Origin: Cryptomeria japonica
Taxonomy: Eukaryota > Streptophyta > Pinopsida > Cupressales > Cupressaceae
DNA length: 56,000 nucleotides
Assembly: GCF_030272615.1 (NCBI RefSeq)
Contig: NC_081405.1
Location: 21,620,047-21,676,046 of the forward strand
Direction of reading: 5' to 3'
Shown here: piece by piece, positions 29,648 to 40,753 of the stretch
Position numbering within the stretch: the first letter of the stretch is position 1
Layout: each line of letters starts with the position of its first letter
Position numbers and translations under genes: made by a program
The notes under the pieces: model-generated
Database searches by the model: none
Seen by the model: the letters and a program-made list of their open reading frames with translations, nothing else
What the model was told of the DNA's origin: nothing

Positions 29648-30392
29648 TGTTTATGGTGAAAGTGGAAACAACAATATTGAAAGACTAAATGAATTCAACC
29701 ACAAAAAACCCTAGCCTAACAACAACAAAGATCCACCATAACATATGAAGATTACCTAAGACAATGCAAATCAAATGAAATCACAAAGATTATACCATCA
29801 CATGTCCAATAGGGTTTGAATCTCCATTCTTCCTATTTCCATTGATCTTGCTTGATATATTTGCTCTCAGATTTTATGTGCACAAGACCTCAACAAAGAA
29901 CAGAAATGTGGTTGCAAGTAGACATGATTGCATATGTAAGTTCGAAAGCGTAGTTGGGGCTGAATGCATAGTGAGGGTTTGATAATGAAGGAAGCATCTC
30001 CTCATATAGAAGACAGTATATGAAATGGAGGGATAAGATTGAGAGGTGTAAAAAGGTCGGCTATGATTAGAGGGTAGGTAGTGTAGGAATTAAGAGATGA
30101 ATGACATGTGTCATAGGTAGAAAAGGTTAATGAATTAATTAAATAAATAAAGATTTATTTAATTAATAGTAGATGTGGGATCAATTAAATAAATAAGATA
30201 TTTATTTAATTTAGAAAAAGGGATAATTTAAATAAATAAATGTATTTATTTAAATGAGAAATAAGGCTAGAAGAGGATAAATGAATTAATTAAATAAATA
30301 AAGATTTATTTAATTAATAAAAGAATTAGGCTAAAGTAATTAAATAAATAAAATATTTATTTAATTAGACATGACAATTTTAGGTGTCTACA
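29648..30392 (-). repeat. 5' LTR of Y
   Basis: 745 bp, paired with 18983-19761; roughly 4-5% differences by eye plus a ~32-bp deletion between two agagggtaggtag repeats (near 30070). Its TATA box is mutated (plus strand ctcatatag at 30001-30009, against cttatatag in the other LTRs). Confidence 0.9.
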
Positions 30393-31185
30393 ATGGTTTT
30401 GTGTATCTTCATTTTAGATGGATCATGATTTTTTGCTTCGCAAGTTATCTTTCTTCATGACAGTTTTTGACTGGTTGTGTTCTTGAGTTTCAGACATTGA
30501 CAAATGAAGATATGATAAGTGGTGTTGATGCAGCTGTTATTCATGATTCTAACATTCTTGCTGGTGTTTCCTAGTTGTGTACTATTTGTTCCAGTAATCC
30601 ACATTGATCATTGTGTGAGTTTTTTGGTGGTTTCTATGAACCGGTGATGATTTTCATGTTATGTGATTTTCCTGGTGGTGTAGCATGGTGCGATTGATAT
30701 TGGCATGATTTCCAGTGGAGCTGCATGTTTGAAAATTTGAATTAGGTCCATGTTATGTCATGTAAATCATTATATTGGTCTGGTAGTTGATCTTTGTATT
30801 GTGTGATGTAATTTTTTAATTAAGGGTTGAGGGTTTAGCCAACCTTGTTATCATGGTTGATGAATTATATATATAGGTGATATATTCCTGTAATTTAGGT
30901 GTTGAGGTTATGTCTATATTATTAGAGAGTGGTGTATGTGCGAAGAATAGATTTATCCTTTGGTGTTGTGATTGAGAAGAGATTGGTGCTGCAAAGCAAA
31001 CAATTGTGCTTAACTGGAACTGTAATCAGGCATTTGGAGATGCTATTCTTTCAATTCATTTCTTCTAGATTGTAGTCTGAATCTTGTTGTAAGCCAGTGA
31101 GACTTCCCTAAGGGTTGTAGCCTTCCAAGTCATTATCTTTTGAGTAGTGAGCTCTAGGAAGTATGTCTAAATGCATGTGCATTCC

Positions 31186-32779
31186 TAGTGCAGGGGCTCA
31201 AAGGCAATTTTGTTGTGTTGATTCCAGGAGATTGGAATCACATTGTTTTGGTTTGTAATAAGGTCAATAGGTCTTTGAATAAGTGCTCAAATGTTTGTAA
31301 GGACCCTAGGAGTCACTGATTGGCCAATTTTGGCATATGGGCTCTTAAGGGTGCTAGATAGAGCACTTCATAGAATAAGTTGTTATTGAGTTATTATAGA
31401 TGGGTTTGATGTTGTTTAGAGGTTGATAAGGTCATTTGGATCATTAAGAAGTTACCTAGGTTGGATTTGACCAAAGTTGCTCACTTTTGTAAAAAGTTGT
31501 AAAAGTTGCTCATAGCAACTTTGCAACATTTGCATTTTCACACACCAATGGCTAGTTGGTTGTCTTTTTCAGTTGTAGGATTCGTAACCAACCCAAGGGC
31601 GATATAAGGCTTGGGAAAACTGATGAGAATGTTGGTTGAAGAATTGAAACAAGAAGAGCAAGCTTAGCCTTTCAAATTTTGTGTTTTCAACGAGTCTAGT
31701 TGAGTTCAATTGGTTTTGTACGGTCTGTATGGACTTCCAAGGCTAGGCCAAGGCACTAATTGTTATATTAGGGAAATATATTTCATTTTATGGTGGTTTG
31801 AATTTTTGAAATGTTATAGATTACAAGTTTTGTCATTTTTGTTGCAGGCGGGTCCTAAAGATCTAAAAACCAGGGTTTTGAGGACTCTATGACCCATTCC
31901 TCGCATTCCATGGTGGAAATTCATACTGAATCCTTATGAAATTTTAGGTGGCCTTGTATATAATGTTTTATTTTTGGTTTTAAGACAAGGAAGGCTCAAC
32001 TTTAGATTTGCCACCATACCCTAGGCTTGGCACGATGAGTTGGCAAGCATTGGGGATTATGGACAACATGCCCTAGATGGGTAAATTTGATGGATGGGAT
32101 TGAGACAAGGTTGGATTGGACATCCTCATGGATGTACAGACCTACCCCAATCATCAGATTCCTTGAGCAAATGAACTGGTGAAGACATACCAGTAAATTC
32201 CTATTTTGTAGGCTTAAAAGGAGGAATTAGGCCTAAAAAGGGTTAGGATGGTTAGAGACCAAACCCATATCCAATTTTGAGATATTGTATGAATCTTTCA
32301 AAAGGGTATCTGAAAATCCAAAGATTTCATAGGGCTATTCAGGACTTCTAATAAATAACTACAAAATACCTCACCGATAGAGCTAATTATATTAGGTCTC
32401 CTAGTAGGCCTAAAAGAGTAGATCGGCTCTAAAGCTTGGAACCGGTAAACACCAAAGTCCTAAATGAAGGGATAGGGTTGAAAAAATAAAGAAAATAATC
32501 CCTAAGTGTGTTTTTCTTGTGTGAGTGAAGATCCTATAGTAGAGGGGGTTGGCTCTTAGTTGAGGAGTTGAGTAGGAAGGTCTCTAATAAGGAGTGTGGG
32601 ACACTCACAAAACAAGAATTGGTCAACTTAGTCTAAGGACCTTGGGAAGGTCAGTAAGGGTGGGCCCTACAACCTCTGGAAGGTTAACAAGTGTGGAACA
32701 GTTGGATGGTTCAAGAGACAACCTAAGGAGACATCAAGAGTAAGAAAACCTAATAGGAGAGCCTAACCGCTCTATATAA
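31186..32779 (+). repeat. 5' LTR of W
   Basis: Begins TAGTGCAGGGGC (mutated TG; the other LTR has TGGTGCAGGGGC) and ends ...CTATATAA where the other has ...CTACATCA. A TATA-like gatataagg is at 31601-31609; the 3' LTR keeps ctatataagg at 48695-48704. Confidence 0.9.
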
Positions 32780-32782
32780 TAT

Positions 32783-32794
32783 TGGTATTAGAGC
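32783..32794 (+). other. Primer-binding site of W (tRNA-iMet-like)
   Basis: TGGTATTAGAGC, one base different from the standard TGGTATCAGAGC, 3 bp after the LTR. Confidence 0.8.
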
Positions 32795-32817
32795 CACTTG
32801 TTTGAACAAAGTGGTAT

Positions 32818-33519
32818 ATGTCAAACCAAGAGGTAGAGTTAGAAGCCAGAAGCATGCCACCTAAGGCAATGAGTCAAGAGGCCATTAGGAAGTTGGTGCA
32901 AGACATGCTTAGTGAAGCCTTGGAGCAAGACACCAAGAAAGGTAAGGGCAAGATCACGGAGTGGGGTGATGAGAGTGATGATGAAGATGCAGATGTGATA
33001 GGAGTGGTGATAGAAAAGGAGTTGGAGAAATATTAGCAAATCTTGTTGGATTCCCTTAAATAACTCAACAAAGATAGCCTAAATGACTTACCAGTCTATA
33101 GTGGAAGCCTAAATGGAGAAGAGCTATTAGATTGGATAGAAGCTTTGAACAATCATTTTGAATACAAGGAGATTGCAGAAGAAAAGAGGGTCAATATGAC
33201 TAATACCAAGTTGAAAGGATCAACTCTATTGTGGTGGAACATGATGCAAGAAGAAAGGGAATAAACCGGGAGAGTGAAGATCAACTCCTGGGAGAGAATG
33301 AATATTAGAATCAAAACTCAATTCCTACCTCTAGATTATGAGGTGTAGATACACAAGAAGTTGATGAGTTTGAAGAAAAGAGAAATGGATGTGAGTGCCT
33401 ACACAGAGGAGTTCAACAAACTAACTCTAAGAGCAAGGAAGCAAGAGGAAGAAGTGGAGAAGGTAGCAAGATACCTAAATGGCCACACACCAATCCCTAT
33501 AAGGTATCATGGTTAAGAA
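32818..33519 (+). pseudogene. gag: Gag of W, C-terminally deleted
   Basis: From the ATG (MSNQEVELEARSMPPKAMSQ) one frame with about four or five stops runs through an acidic N-terminus to the capsid domain: LPVYSGSLNGEELLDWIEAL, KLKGSTLLWWNMMQEERE and later VSAYTEEFNKLTLRARKQEE. It breaks near VARYLNG and no CCHC knuckle follows; protease-like text begins about 80 bp later, so the end of gag has been deleted. Confidence 0.75.
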
Positions 33520-33914
33520 AAGGACAACATGTGTTAGTTGATGAGCAAGCTTGGATAGACTTTTAAATTGGAGAGTATAAGGACATAGTACTATGTGATA
33601 TACTACCCATGGATGCATGTCATTTGTTACTTGGATGCCCTTGGCAATATGATGTCAAAGCCATACATGATGGGGAGAAGAATTCTTATGTTATCACCAA
33701 GGAAGGTAGGAAGTTACAAATGGATCCTTTGGTTGTTCAGGGAGAAGAAAGACATGTAGGTTCAAGTGTTATGTTTCTTAGTGGGAAAGAGTTCCTAAAG
33801 GAGTTGAAGCATGAAGGAAACCAAGGATGTGCCATCATAGTGAAAACAAAAGTAGAGGCAAAGACTGAACCCAAACCGGTGGTACCTCAAGAAGTGAAGA
33901 CCTTGTTGGACTGA
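33520..33914 (+). pseudogene. Protease remnant and RT linker of W
   Basis: The frame carries the C-terminal half of a retropepsin: GEYKDIVLCDILPMD followed by CHLLLGCPWQYD, the chromoviral version of the post-flap signature, then a linker with VQGEERHVGSSVMFLSGKEF. The N-terminal half with the D-S/T-G active site is missing. It ends at TGA 33912-33914, in frame with RT. Confidence 0.7.
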
Positions 33915-34861
33915 TACAAAGACATTGTTGTAAATGAGCTACCAGATGCTTTACCCCCATACAGAGATGTGAACCATCAGATAGACCTGATACCCGGAGC
34001 TACCTTGCCAAACAAAGCTTCTTACAAAATGACACCTACTCAAAATGAGGAAATAGCAAAACAAGTTCAGGAGTTGCTAGATAAGGGGTTGATAAAGAAG
34101 AGTTTAAGCCCATGTGCAGTACCTACTATTTTGGTAGCTAAGAAAGATGGAAAATGGAGAATGTGCACTAACTCAAGAGCCATCGACAAGATTACAATCA
34201 GATACTGGTTTCAAATTCCAAGAATTGAGGACCTAATGGACTACCTAGTAGGAGCTTGTTACTTTTCAAAGGTGGATTTGAAATCAGGTTATCACCAAAT
34301 AAGGATTAGACCTGGAGATGAGTGGAAAACAACCTTTAAGACCAATGAGGGGCTCTATGAATGGTTGGTGATGCACTTTGGGCTCAAAAATGCACCTATC
34401 ACCTTCATGAGAGTCATGAATGAAGTGCTTGCAGAGTTTATTGGTAAATTTGTGATTGTTTATCTTGATGACATTTTGATTTTAGCAGGTTAAGGGAGGA
34501 GCATATGAGACATTTGGATCAGGTCTTGAGGAAGCTACATCAAGAAAAGTTGACGATCAACTTAGACAAGTGTGAGTTCTTCAAAACTCAACTAGTATAT
34601 CTTGGTTTTGTAGTTCTTCAAGGTTGTTTGAAAATGGATCCAGACAAGGTAGATGCAATAGTTAATTGGCCTACTCCTAAGTCAATAGGATATGTGAGAA
34701 CTTTTCATGGATTAGCTTCTTTCTATAGGAAGTTTATTAGAGGTTTTAGCCATGTATGTGCACCTATATTGAAAACCATTAAAGGTGGAATGAAATGTTA
34801 ATTTAAGTGGACTAGTGTAGAAGACAAGGGATTTGAGTTGTTGAAATAAAAAGTAAAAGAA
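33915..34861 (+). pseudogene. Reverse transcriptase of W
   Basis: Fingers and palm are readable: [78 protein letters not shown] and the catalytic [10 protein letters not shown] stop at 34491-34493 and a small frameshift follow; the thumb continues at 34505 (DKCEFFKTQLVYLGFVV, ASFYRKFIRGFS). This enzyme would copy element RNA to cDNA. Well-preserved motifs, but not functional as a single frame. Confidence 0.9.
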
Positions 34862-35160
34862 TTGCTTTATCTTAGGCTCCCTGATTTCAATCAGCTCTTT
34901 ACTATGGAGTGTGATGCTAGAAAGTTGGCAATACGAGCAATTTTGAGTCAAGAGGGTCATCTGGTAGCATTTTTCTCTGAGAAACTCAATGAGGCAAAGA
35001 AAAAGTATTCTACCTATGACCTAGAGTTGTATGCCATGGTACAAGAACTTAAGAAATGGAAGAATTATCTACTCCCTAAGGAATTCATAGTCTATACTGA
35101 TAACCATGCACTTAGCTTCTTGAATGGACAAGAGAAGTTGCACCAAAGACACCTCAAATA
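34862..35160 (+). pseudogene. RNase H of W
   Basis: Ty3-type RNase H with catalytic residues visible: FTMECDARKLAIRAILSQ (first Asp), KYSTYDLELYAMVQELKKW (Glu) and IVYTDNHALSFL (Asp). It follows RT in frame and ends at TAG 35160. Confidence 0.85.
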
Positions 35161-36119
35161 GGTTGAGCACTTTCAGGCCTATACTTTTTCCATCAAACAT
35201 AAAAATGAGTCACCAATAAGGTAGTAGATGCCTTGAGTACTAGAAGAGTTTTTACCATCCAAAAATTGTAGCTCCAAAGTGTGGGGTTAAGTGATCTCAA
35301 AGACCTATACCAAGATGAAAAGGATTTTGGTGAATCATATGATGTTTGCACTAAGTTTGATAATGTTTGTCATGTTGCATATTCTGATTTTTATGTTGTG
35401 GGAAGGCCTTTTGTTTAAAGGACACTTACTTTTGATACCACAATGCTCTATGAGAGACAACATCATCAAGGAGAAGCATCAAGGCAACTTAGGAGGACAT
35501 TTTGGTCTTGACAAGACCTTAGAGTAGGTTGGACGATTCTATCATTGGCCTAAATGTCAGTCAGATGTTAGAAGGTTTGTGGAGAAATGCCCTATATGTT
35601 AGAGAGCTAAAGGAACCTCCAACAATGTAGGTTTGTATTAGCCATTGGCCATACCAACCAGACCTTGGGAATGTTTGAGCATGGACTTTGTTCTTGGCTT
35701 GCCTAGGACTCCAAGAGGGTATGACATTATTTTTGTCATAGTGGATAGATTCAACAAGATGGCACACTTTGTGCCTTGCAAATGCACTAATGATGCCTCC
35801 TACATAGTAGGGTTATCCTTTAGAGAGGTTGTGAGGATTCGTGGATTACCGCTTAGCTTTGTGAGTGATAGAGACACTAAGTTTGTAAGTTGGCGAACCT
35901 TGTGGAAGAAACTAGGCCCAAAACTTTCCTTTTCATCAACATACCATCCACAATCAGATGGTCAAACATAAGTAGTTAATATATCCTTAGTCAACTCGTT
36001 GAGATGTCTCACCAAATAGCATGGACAAGCTTGGGATCTAGTATTGGGTCAAGCAGAGTATGCCTATGATGACTCGGTTAATAGAAGCACAGGCCAGAGT
36101 ACCTTTGAGATAGTATATG
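35161..36119 (+). pseudogene. Integrase N-terminus and core of W
   Basis: The zinc domain is partly visible (HQGNLGGHFGLDKTLE; KCPIC with a stop after it). Core: [18 protein letters not shown] (first Asp), [13 protein letters not shown] (second Asp) and [10 protein letters not shown], where the following catalytic Glu codon is TAA. Reading ends at STFEIVY where Z is inserted. The short stretch 35170-35290 is unreadable linker with stops. Confidence 0.85.
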
Positions 36120-36891
36120 TGTATATGGTGAAAATGGATAACAATAATAACGATATTGAAAGGCTAAATGAATTCAACCACAAAACCCTAGCCTAACAAC
36201 AACAAAGATCCACCATAACATATGAAGATTACCTAAGACAAGGCAAATCAAATGAAATCACAAAGATTATACCATCACGTGCCCAATAGGGTTTGAATCT
36301 CCATTCTTCCTATCTCCATTGATCTTGCTTGATATATTTGCTCTCAGATTTTATGTGCACAAGAGCTCAACAAAGAACAGAATGTGGTTGCAAGTAGGAT
36401 CGCCTATGTTCAAAAGCATAGTGTAGTCAAGTAGTCAACGGGGGGTTTGATAATGAAGGAAGCATCTCCTTATATAGAAGACACCATAAGAAATGGAGGG
36501 ATAAGATTGAGAGGTGTAAAAGGAGGTCGGCTATGATTAGAGGGTAGGTAAAGAAAATAATAAAATAATGAAAGGGTAGGTAGTGTATGAATTAAGAGAT
36601 GAAAGACATGTGTCATGGGTAGAAAAGGTTAATGAATTAATTAAATAAATAAAGATTTATTTAATTAATAGGAGTGAGATCAATTAAATAAATAAGATAT
36701 TTATTTAATTTAGGAAAAGGATAATTTAAATAAATAAATGTATTTATTTAAATGAGAAATAAGGCTAGAAGAGGATAAATGAATTAATTAAATAAATAAA
36801 GATTTATTTAATTAATAGAAGAATTAAGCTTAGATAATTAAATAAATAAAATATTTATTTAATTAGACTGGACAATTTTGGGTGTCTACAT
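36120..36891 (-). repeat. 3' LTR of Z
   Basis: 772 bp, minus strand TGTAGACACC...CATATACA, with the same five AT-rich inverted repeats (about 36630-36870). Confidence 0.92.
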
Positions 36892-36905
36892 TTTGCCCCT
36901 CTTTG
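36892..36905 (-). other. Polypurine tract of Z
   Basis: The minus strand reads AAAGAGGGGCAAAA, identical to Y, flush with the LTR. Confidence 0.85.
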
Positions 36906-37135
36906 AGACAATGCGGCTTGTCGTGTTGTTTCAAAGAAGATAAGATGAACTGATACAGAGTTGCCCCAAGATGGGAATGATATGCCCCCTCGAGAGATTG
37001 GATGAAAATGTGTGAAAAAACCACAGACAATCTCTTGATAAGAAAGAAAGGCTAGAAAGGACTGACTAGATAGGATAGAGTGACAAAGTCATGGGATAAT
37101 GAAGACTGACTCAAGAAATGAGGGCTAGGGTAGTC

Positions 37136-37145
37136 TATAAAATAA
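37136..37145 (+). promoter_or_regulatory. TATA box of the antisense PMD gene in Z
   Basis: tataaaataa, 98 bp before the exon 1 ATG, the same spacing as in Y. Confidence 0.6.
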
Positions 37146-37233
37146 ACTACAATGGGAAAATATCCTTATTGTCATCCACACATCCCAGAGATCAGAGTGC
37201 GGTGAGAGAATAGAGCAGCAGCAGTCAGCAACG

Positions 37234-37299
37234 ATGGCATTGGTGCATAGATTCGATCACATTCACCGATTTCAGAGGCTAGCAGATGCAGGAGAGCCG
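37234..37299 (+). pseudogene. PMD gene exon 1 (Z)
   Basis: 22 codons starting MALVHRFDHIHRFQRLADAG, aligned without gaps to Y 20105-20170. The splice donor is GAGCCG|ATAAGT, so its G has been lost and normal splicing would fail. The substitutions against Y include several that change residues but none that break the frame. Confidence 0.55.
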
Positions 37300-37514
37300 A
37301 TAAGTACCGCAAAACCTCGTTGTACTTTGATGCATTTATTGTTGTCATTAATGCATACTAGGTAGAGTAATAAATGCGCTTAGAATAGGGTCCAAAAAAT
37401 GTCAAAAACGTGTAGGCATGTCTGCGTTGGTGCCAGGCACGTTTATGCGGTCTAAAAGAGCGTTTATGTCATTAAAGCATGTTTGTGTCCAAAAATGTGA
37501 ATTTGTGTCTTCTA

Positions 37515-37710
37515 GGTCAAATCGACAGTTCTGTGATCAACATACGTTGTCGATTGGATAAGTTGCTGAGAGGATACACTCAAGCAGGTCCTCTAGGGAA
37601 GACTAGGATAACAAATAGGGCTAGGATTGACAATTCTATGATAGAACATACATTGCCAATTAGGAAACTTCTCAAGAGGATTCACTCAAGTAGAGGCCCT
37701 AGGATAGGAT
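37515..37710 (+). pseudogene. Duplicated 105-bp PMD exon segment (Z)
   Basis: Two units at 37524 and 37629, 105 bp apart as in Y, preceded by an acceptor-like tcttctag (37508-37515). The second unit reads IEHTLPIRKLLKRIHSSR. Upstream, 37380-37510 carries extra sequence absent from Y (repeated gcgttt/cgtgtt words). Confidence 0.5.
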
Positions 37711-37935
37711 AGATCAAGGCACTTTGTGATGAACAGTGAGTACCAAGATATAGTACTTTGTGATGAATAGGGAGTACTAAAATATGAGCAACACTTTGTG
37801 ATGAATAGTGAGTGCAAATGTGAGCAGCACTTTGTGATGAACAGGGAGTGCCAAACACGTAGTACTTTGTGATGAACAGGGAGTACCACTAGGATAGAAG
37901 CAACACTTTGTGATGAACAGTGAGTGTCACTAGGA
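37711..37935 (+). repeat. Minisatellite of actttgtgatgaacag units (Z)
   Basis: Six copies at 34-43 bp spacing, against nine in Y. The array has thus changed copy number between family members. Confidence 0.8.
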
Positions 37936-37963
37936 CTGAGATGATTGATTTGTGTGACTGGAG

Positions 37964-38428
37964 GAGTATTTGCCTATGCTAGAGTCACAAGAGAGATTCC
38001 CATCGACTCAGAGGTTGCGACCTGGGTTGACAGCCGAGGACCAAGCTGTGATTGAGGCTATGGGATTGAGACATATTTTGTATGTGCTTGAGTTTTGGGT
38101 GAACATGGGATTGCTAACTGCACTAGTGGAGAGGTGGCACTCTGCGACTTGCACTTTTCATTTGCCGATGGGGGAGATGACAGTCACCCTGGAGGATGTA
38201 TACAGGATTCTGCGGATACCGATTGATGGGGAGCTGATTCCATACGATCGAGATGGAGATAGGGAGGCCCTGAGATGAGTGTTTCAGGATCCAGGAGTAG
38301 AGATGAGGGCTGGACATGTGGCATGGGACACGATAACACAGACAGGATTAGCACTACCAGTAGTATTGGCAGGAGTGATCAATGGGTTCCTTTGTATCAG
38401 TTTTGTACTATTTTGTATGATGATGTAG
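37964..38428 (+). pseudogene. Plant mobile domain (PMD) exon, antisense in Z
   Basis: 154 codons plus TAG, the same length as in Y, with a single in-frame stop (TGA 38276-38278, CGA-derived or AGA-adjacent change). Readable motifs: PSTQRLRPGLTAEDQAVIEA, EFWVNMGLLTALVERWHSAT, CTFHLPMGEMTVTLEDVYRI, LRIPIDGELIPYD, and after the stop VFQDPG, GHVAWDTITQTGLALP. The match to the start of the PMD family is clearer here than in Y. It stops at about a third to a half of the usual PMD length. The better preservation agrees with Z being younger. Confidence 0.78.
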
Positions 38429-40168
38429 ACACCTTTGGGTGATTTTGTAGCCATATGTATTTTGACATCATTGTATCATGACACTTATGATTATATATAT
38501 ATGAGATGATTCATCTTTGCGATAGCTATATGCATGTGTACCTATGTGATGAGATGTTTCATGATGTATGTTTATGATATGGATGCAAATATGTATATGA
38601 TGCAATGCAATATATTTTTTTGTTCTTTTATGTTTTTATATGTTATGCATATGTGAATGTGAATGTATGTAATGCAAATGAATATGATAATGCAAATGTA
38701 AATTGTGCTAATAGGTGTTGTGTGCAAGATGTGATGCAATTGTGATATCTATATGTATGATATGCTTATATGTGGTAATGCAGGTGCAACTACATGAAAT
38801 GCAAATGTTTTTGGTGTGTCATTATACTCAGTCATGTGATAGCAGGCTACATAGACTCAAGAAGGATGATGGAAGTCAATCAAGAAAGGGGGATGGAAGA
38901 CAGAAGATATGAAAGTGAAAGAGCTTCTTGTGCGTTATCATCATTGAGCTTTATTATGGCAAGTAGGTTATGACAATCGAGGCATATGTTTGACCCAGAA
39001 ACTCATTTTACCTGTTTGCATGGAGATAAGACAGTCACAAACAAAGAATGCCCTAGTTCATACTAGACTCATAGTGTCCTCATATCCTTGGACAAGTCAT
39101 AGCATTACTAAGAGACAATCCACAGACAACAAATACAAATAGGTGACGATACCCCATCCTTGCCTTTCTAGTCAAAGACATCCTGGAGATAGAATCTCTA
39201 GTCAGAGACATCCCAGAAAAGCTTAAAGATATGTCACCAAAAGATAAAATCAAAAGAAAACCAAGACTCGACACCAACATCCACTGTAGTCCTCAAATTT
39301 AGTGTCTCTTGTCACTTGTATAAGTCTTATTTGATTGTGGTCACAATGTTTACTTTCATAGAAAGGATAGATAGCACTGAACCATATGTTGTCTGAGTCT
39401 GTTGAAAGATTTGATTTGTTGAAGCCCATTGTTGCTGCTGTGTCTCATCTAAAACTGACTAAATCCATGAAACTGATACTTTATTGTGGAGAAGATGAAA
39501 CTTTATTGCAGATCTGTGATGCAAATGTTGCTTTATTGCGGCTTGTGCGCGGATAAACTGAAGAAAGCTGTAAGAAACTATACTCCTCGAATCATGTGAT
39601 GTTCTTAGTTCCACACCCATCATTAGACGTAGGATTTGCCTTAGCCATAGATAGGATCTGATTTATTATGAATGGAAAGGGAGGTGAAAAGGGAGGTTTA
39701 TTATGAATGGCTAACCAATCTTGGGTAGATCAATAACAAGCCATGATGGGAATGGGTAAGTTTATTATGGATGAATAGGTTGTGAGTGTGTGCAAAGTGA
39801 AAGGATGAAAGTGAATCCTGAAGGAGGGAGGAGCAATGTCTCTACACATGGCGCTGGTGACCAAGTTTTCACCATGGTACTTGCCCAGGGCACCACCGAA
39901 GTGGTTTTCACCGTTGGACGAAATTATTTCTCTTTACTTTTTTTGATTTTTCAATGTTTTTTGTGTCACAAGGCGCCTGTTTGCCAGGCTTTCACCAAGT
40001 AACGATTTTTTTTTGTTTTATAATTTTTTTTTTGTATTTTTGAATTTTTTGATTTTTTTGTATTTTTGAAATTTTTGATTTTTTTTGTATTTTTGAAATT
40101 TTTTATTTTTTTGTATTTTTGAAATTTTTTATTTTTTTGTATTTTTTAAATTAGGATATTCCAAAGAG
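38429..40168. other. Non-coding 3' region of Z
   Basis: Colinear with Y 21306-22966. No gene. It ends in a T-rich block at 39935-40150 made of about five ~30-bp units of gattttttttgtatttttgaa, a clearer tandem array than the plain T-runs in Y. Confidence 0.65.
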
Positions 40169-40753
40169 CTATGTGTAGAACCTGCGAAGGTGCATGCTGT
40201 TGATAGGATCCTCCAAAGGTTCACCTTCTGTAGTTGAGAGCTGATATGTCCTAGATCCATATGCTACTGTAATGATGTAAGGACCAAGCCAATTTGGTTC
40301 GAACTTGCCCTTCTTCTGTCTATCTTGCTGATTTTTGGGGTTTTCTCTAAGAACCAAATCACCTACCTCAAATGTGCGAGGCTTGACTTTATGATTGTAA
40401 CTGCATTGTTCCTTGACTGAATGATGTGTAGCCTGAGTGACTATCTTCCTTGATAAAGGAAATGAGATAGAATTACTAATATGTGGACTACATAGGCCCA
40501 TATACGTGTCACCTGAAGAAGTTTGGGCATCCCTGACAACAAAGTCCCTTGAGGAAGCTCCATTAAAGGTCCATGATGTATTGCCAGAAGGGAAAGGATG
40601 TGCGGAACAAGTGGATGAGTTATGAAGGCTTATGATTGTGAAAAGAAGTGAAATTAAGATGACATGATGGAGACTTAGGATCAACAAGTGTGCTTTTTGA
40701 CTTAAAATTTTAGAACTTTTGCCCCCAGTTATTTTGATATTAGGGGAGATCAA
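40169..40753 (-). pseudogene. Hydrophobic segment fused to integrase C-terminal tail (Z)
   Basis: An uninterrupted 194-codon frame (after a TAG upstream) and the best-preserved copy: ISPNIKITGGKSSKILSQKA, hydrophobic run LLILSLHHVILISLLFTIIS, then STCSAHPFPSGNTSWTFNG, a Ser/Thr-rich part, THHSVKEQCSYNHKVKPRTF, VGDLVLRENPKNQQDRQKKG, KFEPNWLGPYIITVAYGS and a final NSMHLRRFYT, TAG at 40169-40171. The tail is that of Tat/Athila integrases (beta-rich C-terminal domain). The hydrophobic part is conserved between Y and Z with few changes. Membrane insertion or secretion is an inference from composition. Confidence 0.7.

Larger units (their letters stand above)
18983..30392 (-). mobile_element. Element Y: non-autonomous Ty3/Gypsy with antisense PMD gene
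   Basis: 11.4 kb, flanked by perfect ATGGT duplications (18978-18982 and 30393-30397), inserted in X. On the minus strand: 5' LTR 29648-30392, primer site 29627-29644, long leader with tandem repeats, polyprotein 27088-22967, T-rich spacer, then an opposite-strand PMD gene (20105-21305), polypurine tract 19762-19775 and 3' LTR 18983-19761. The CHHC-type knuckle and the protease/integrase-tail signatures point to the non-chromoviral Tat/Athila branch. RT, RNase H and the integrase core are absent. Z has the same structure, so this is a family and not a one-off deletion. Confidence 0.9.
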
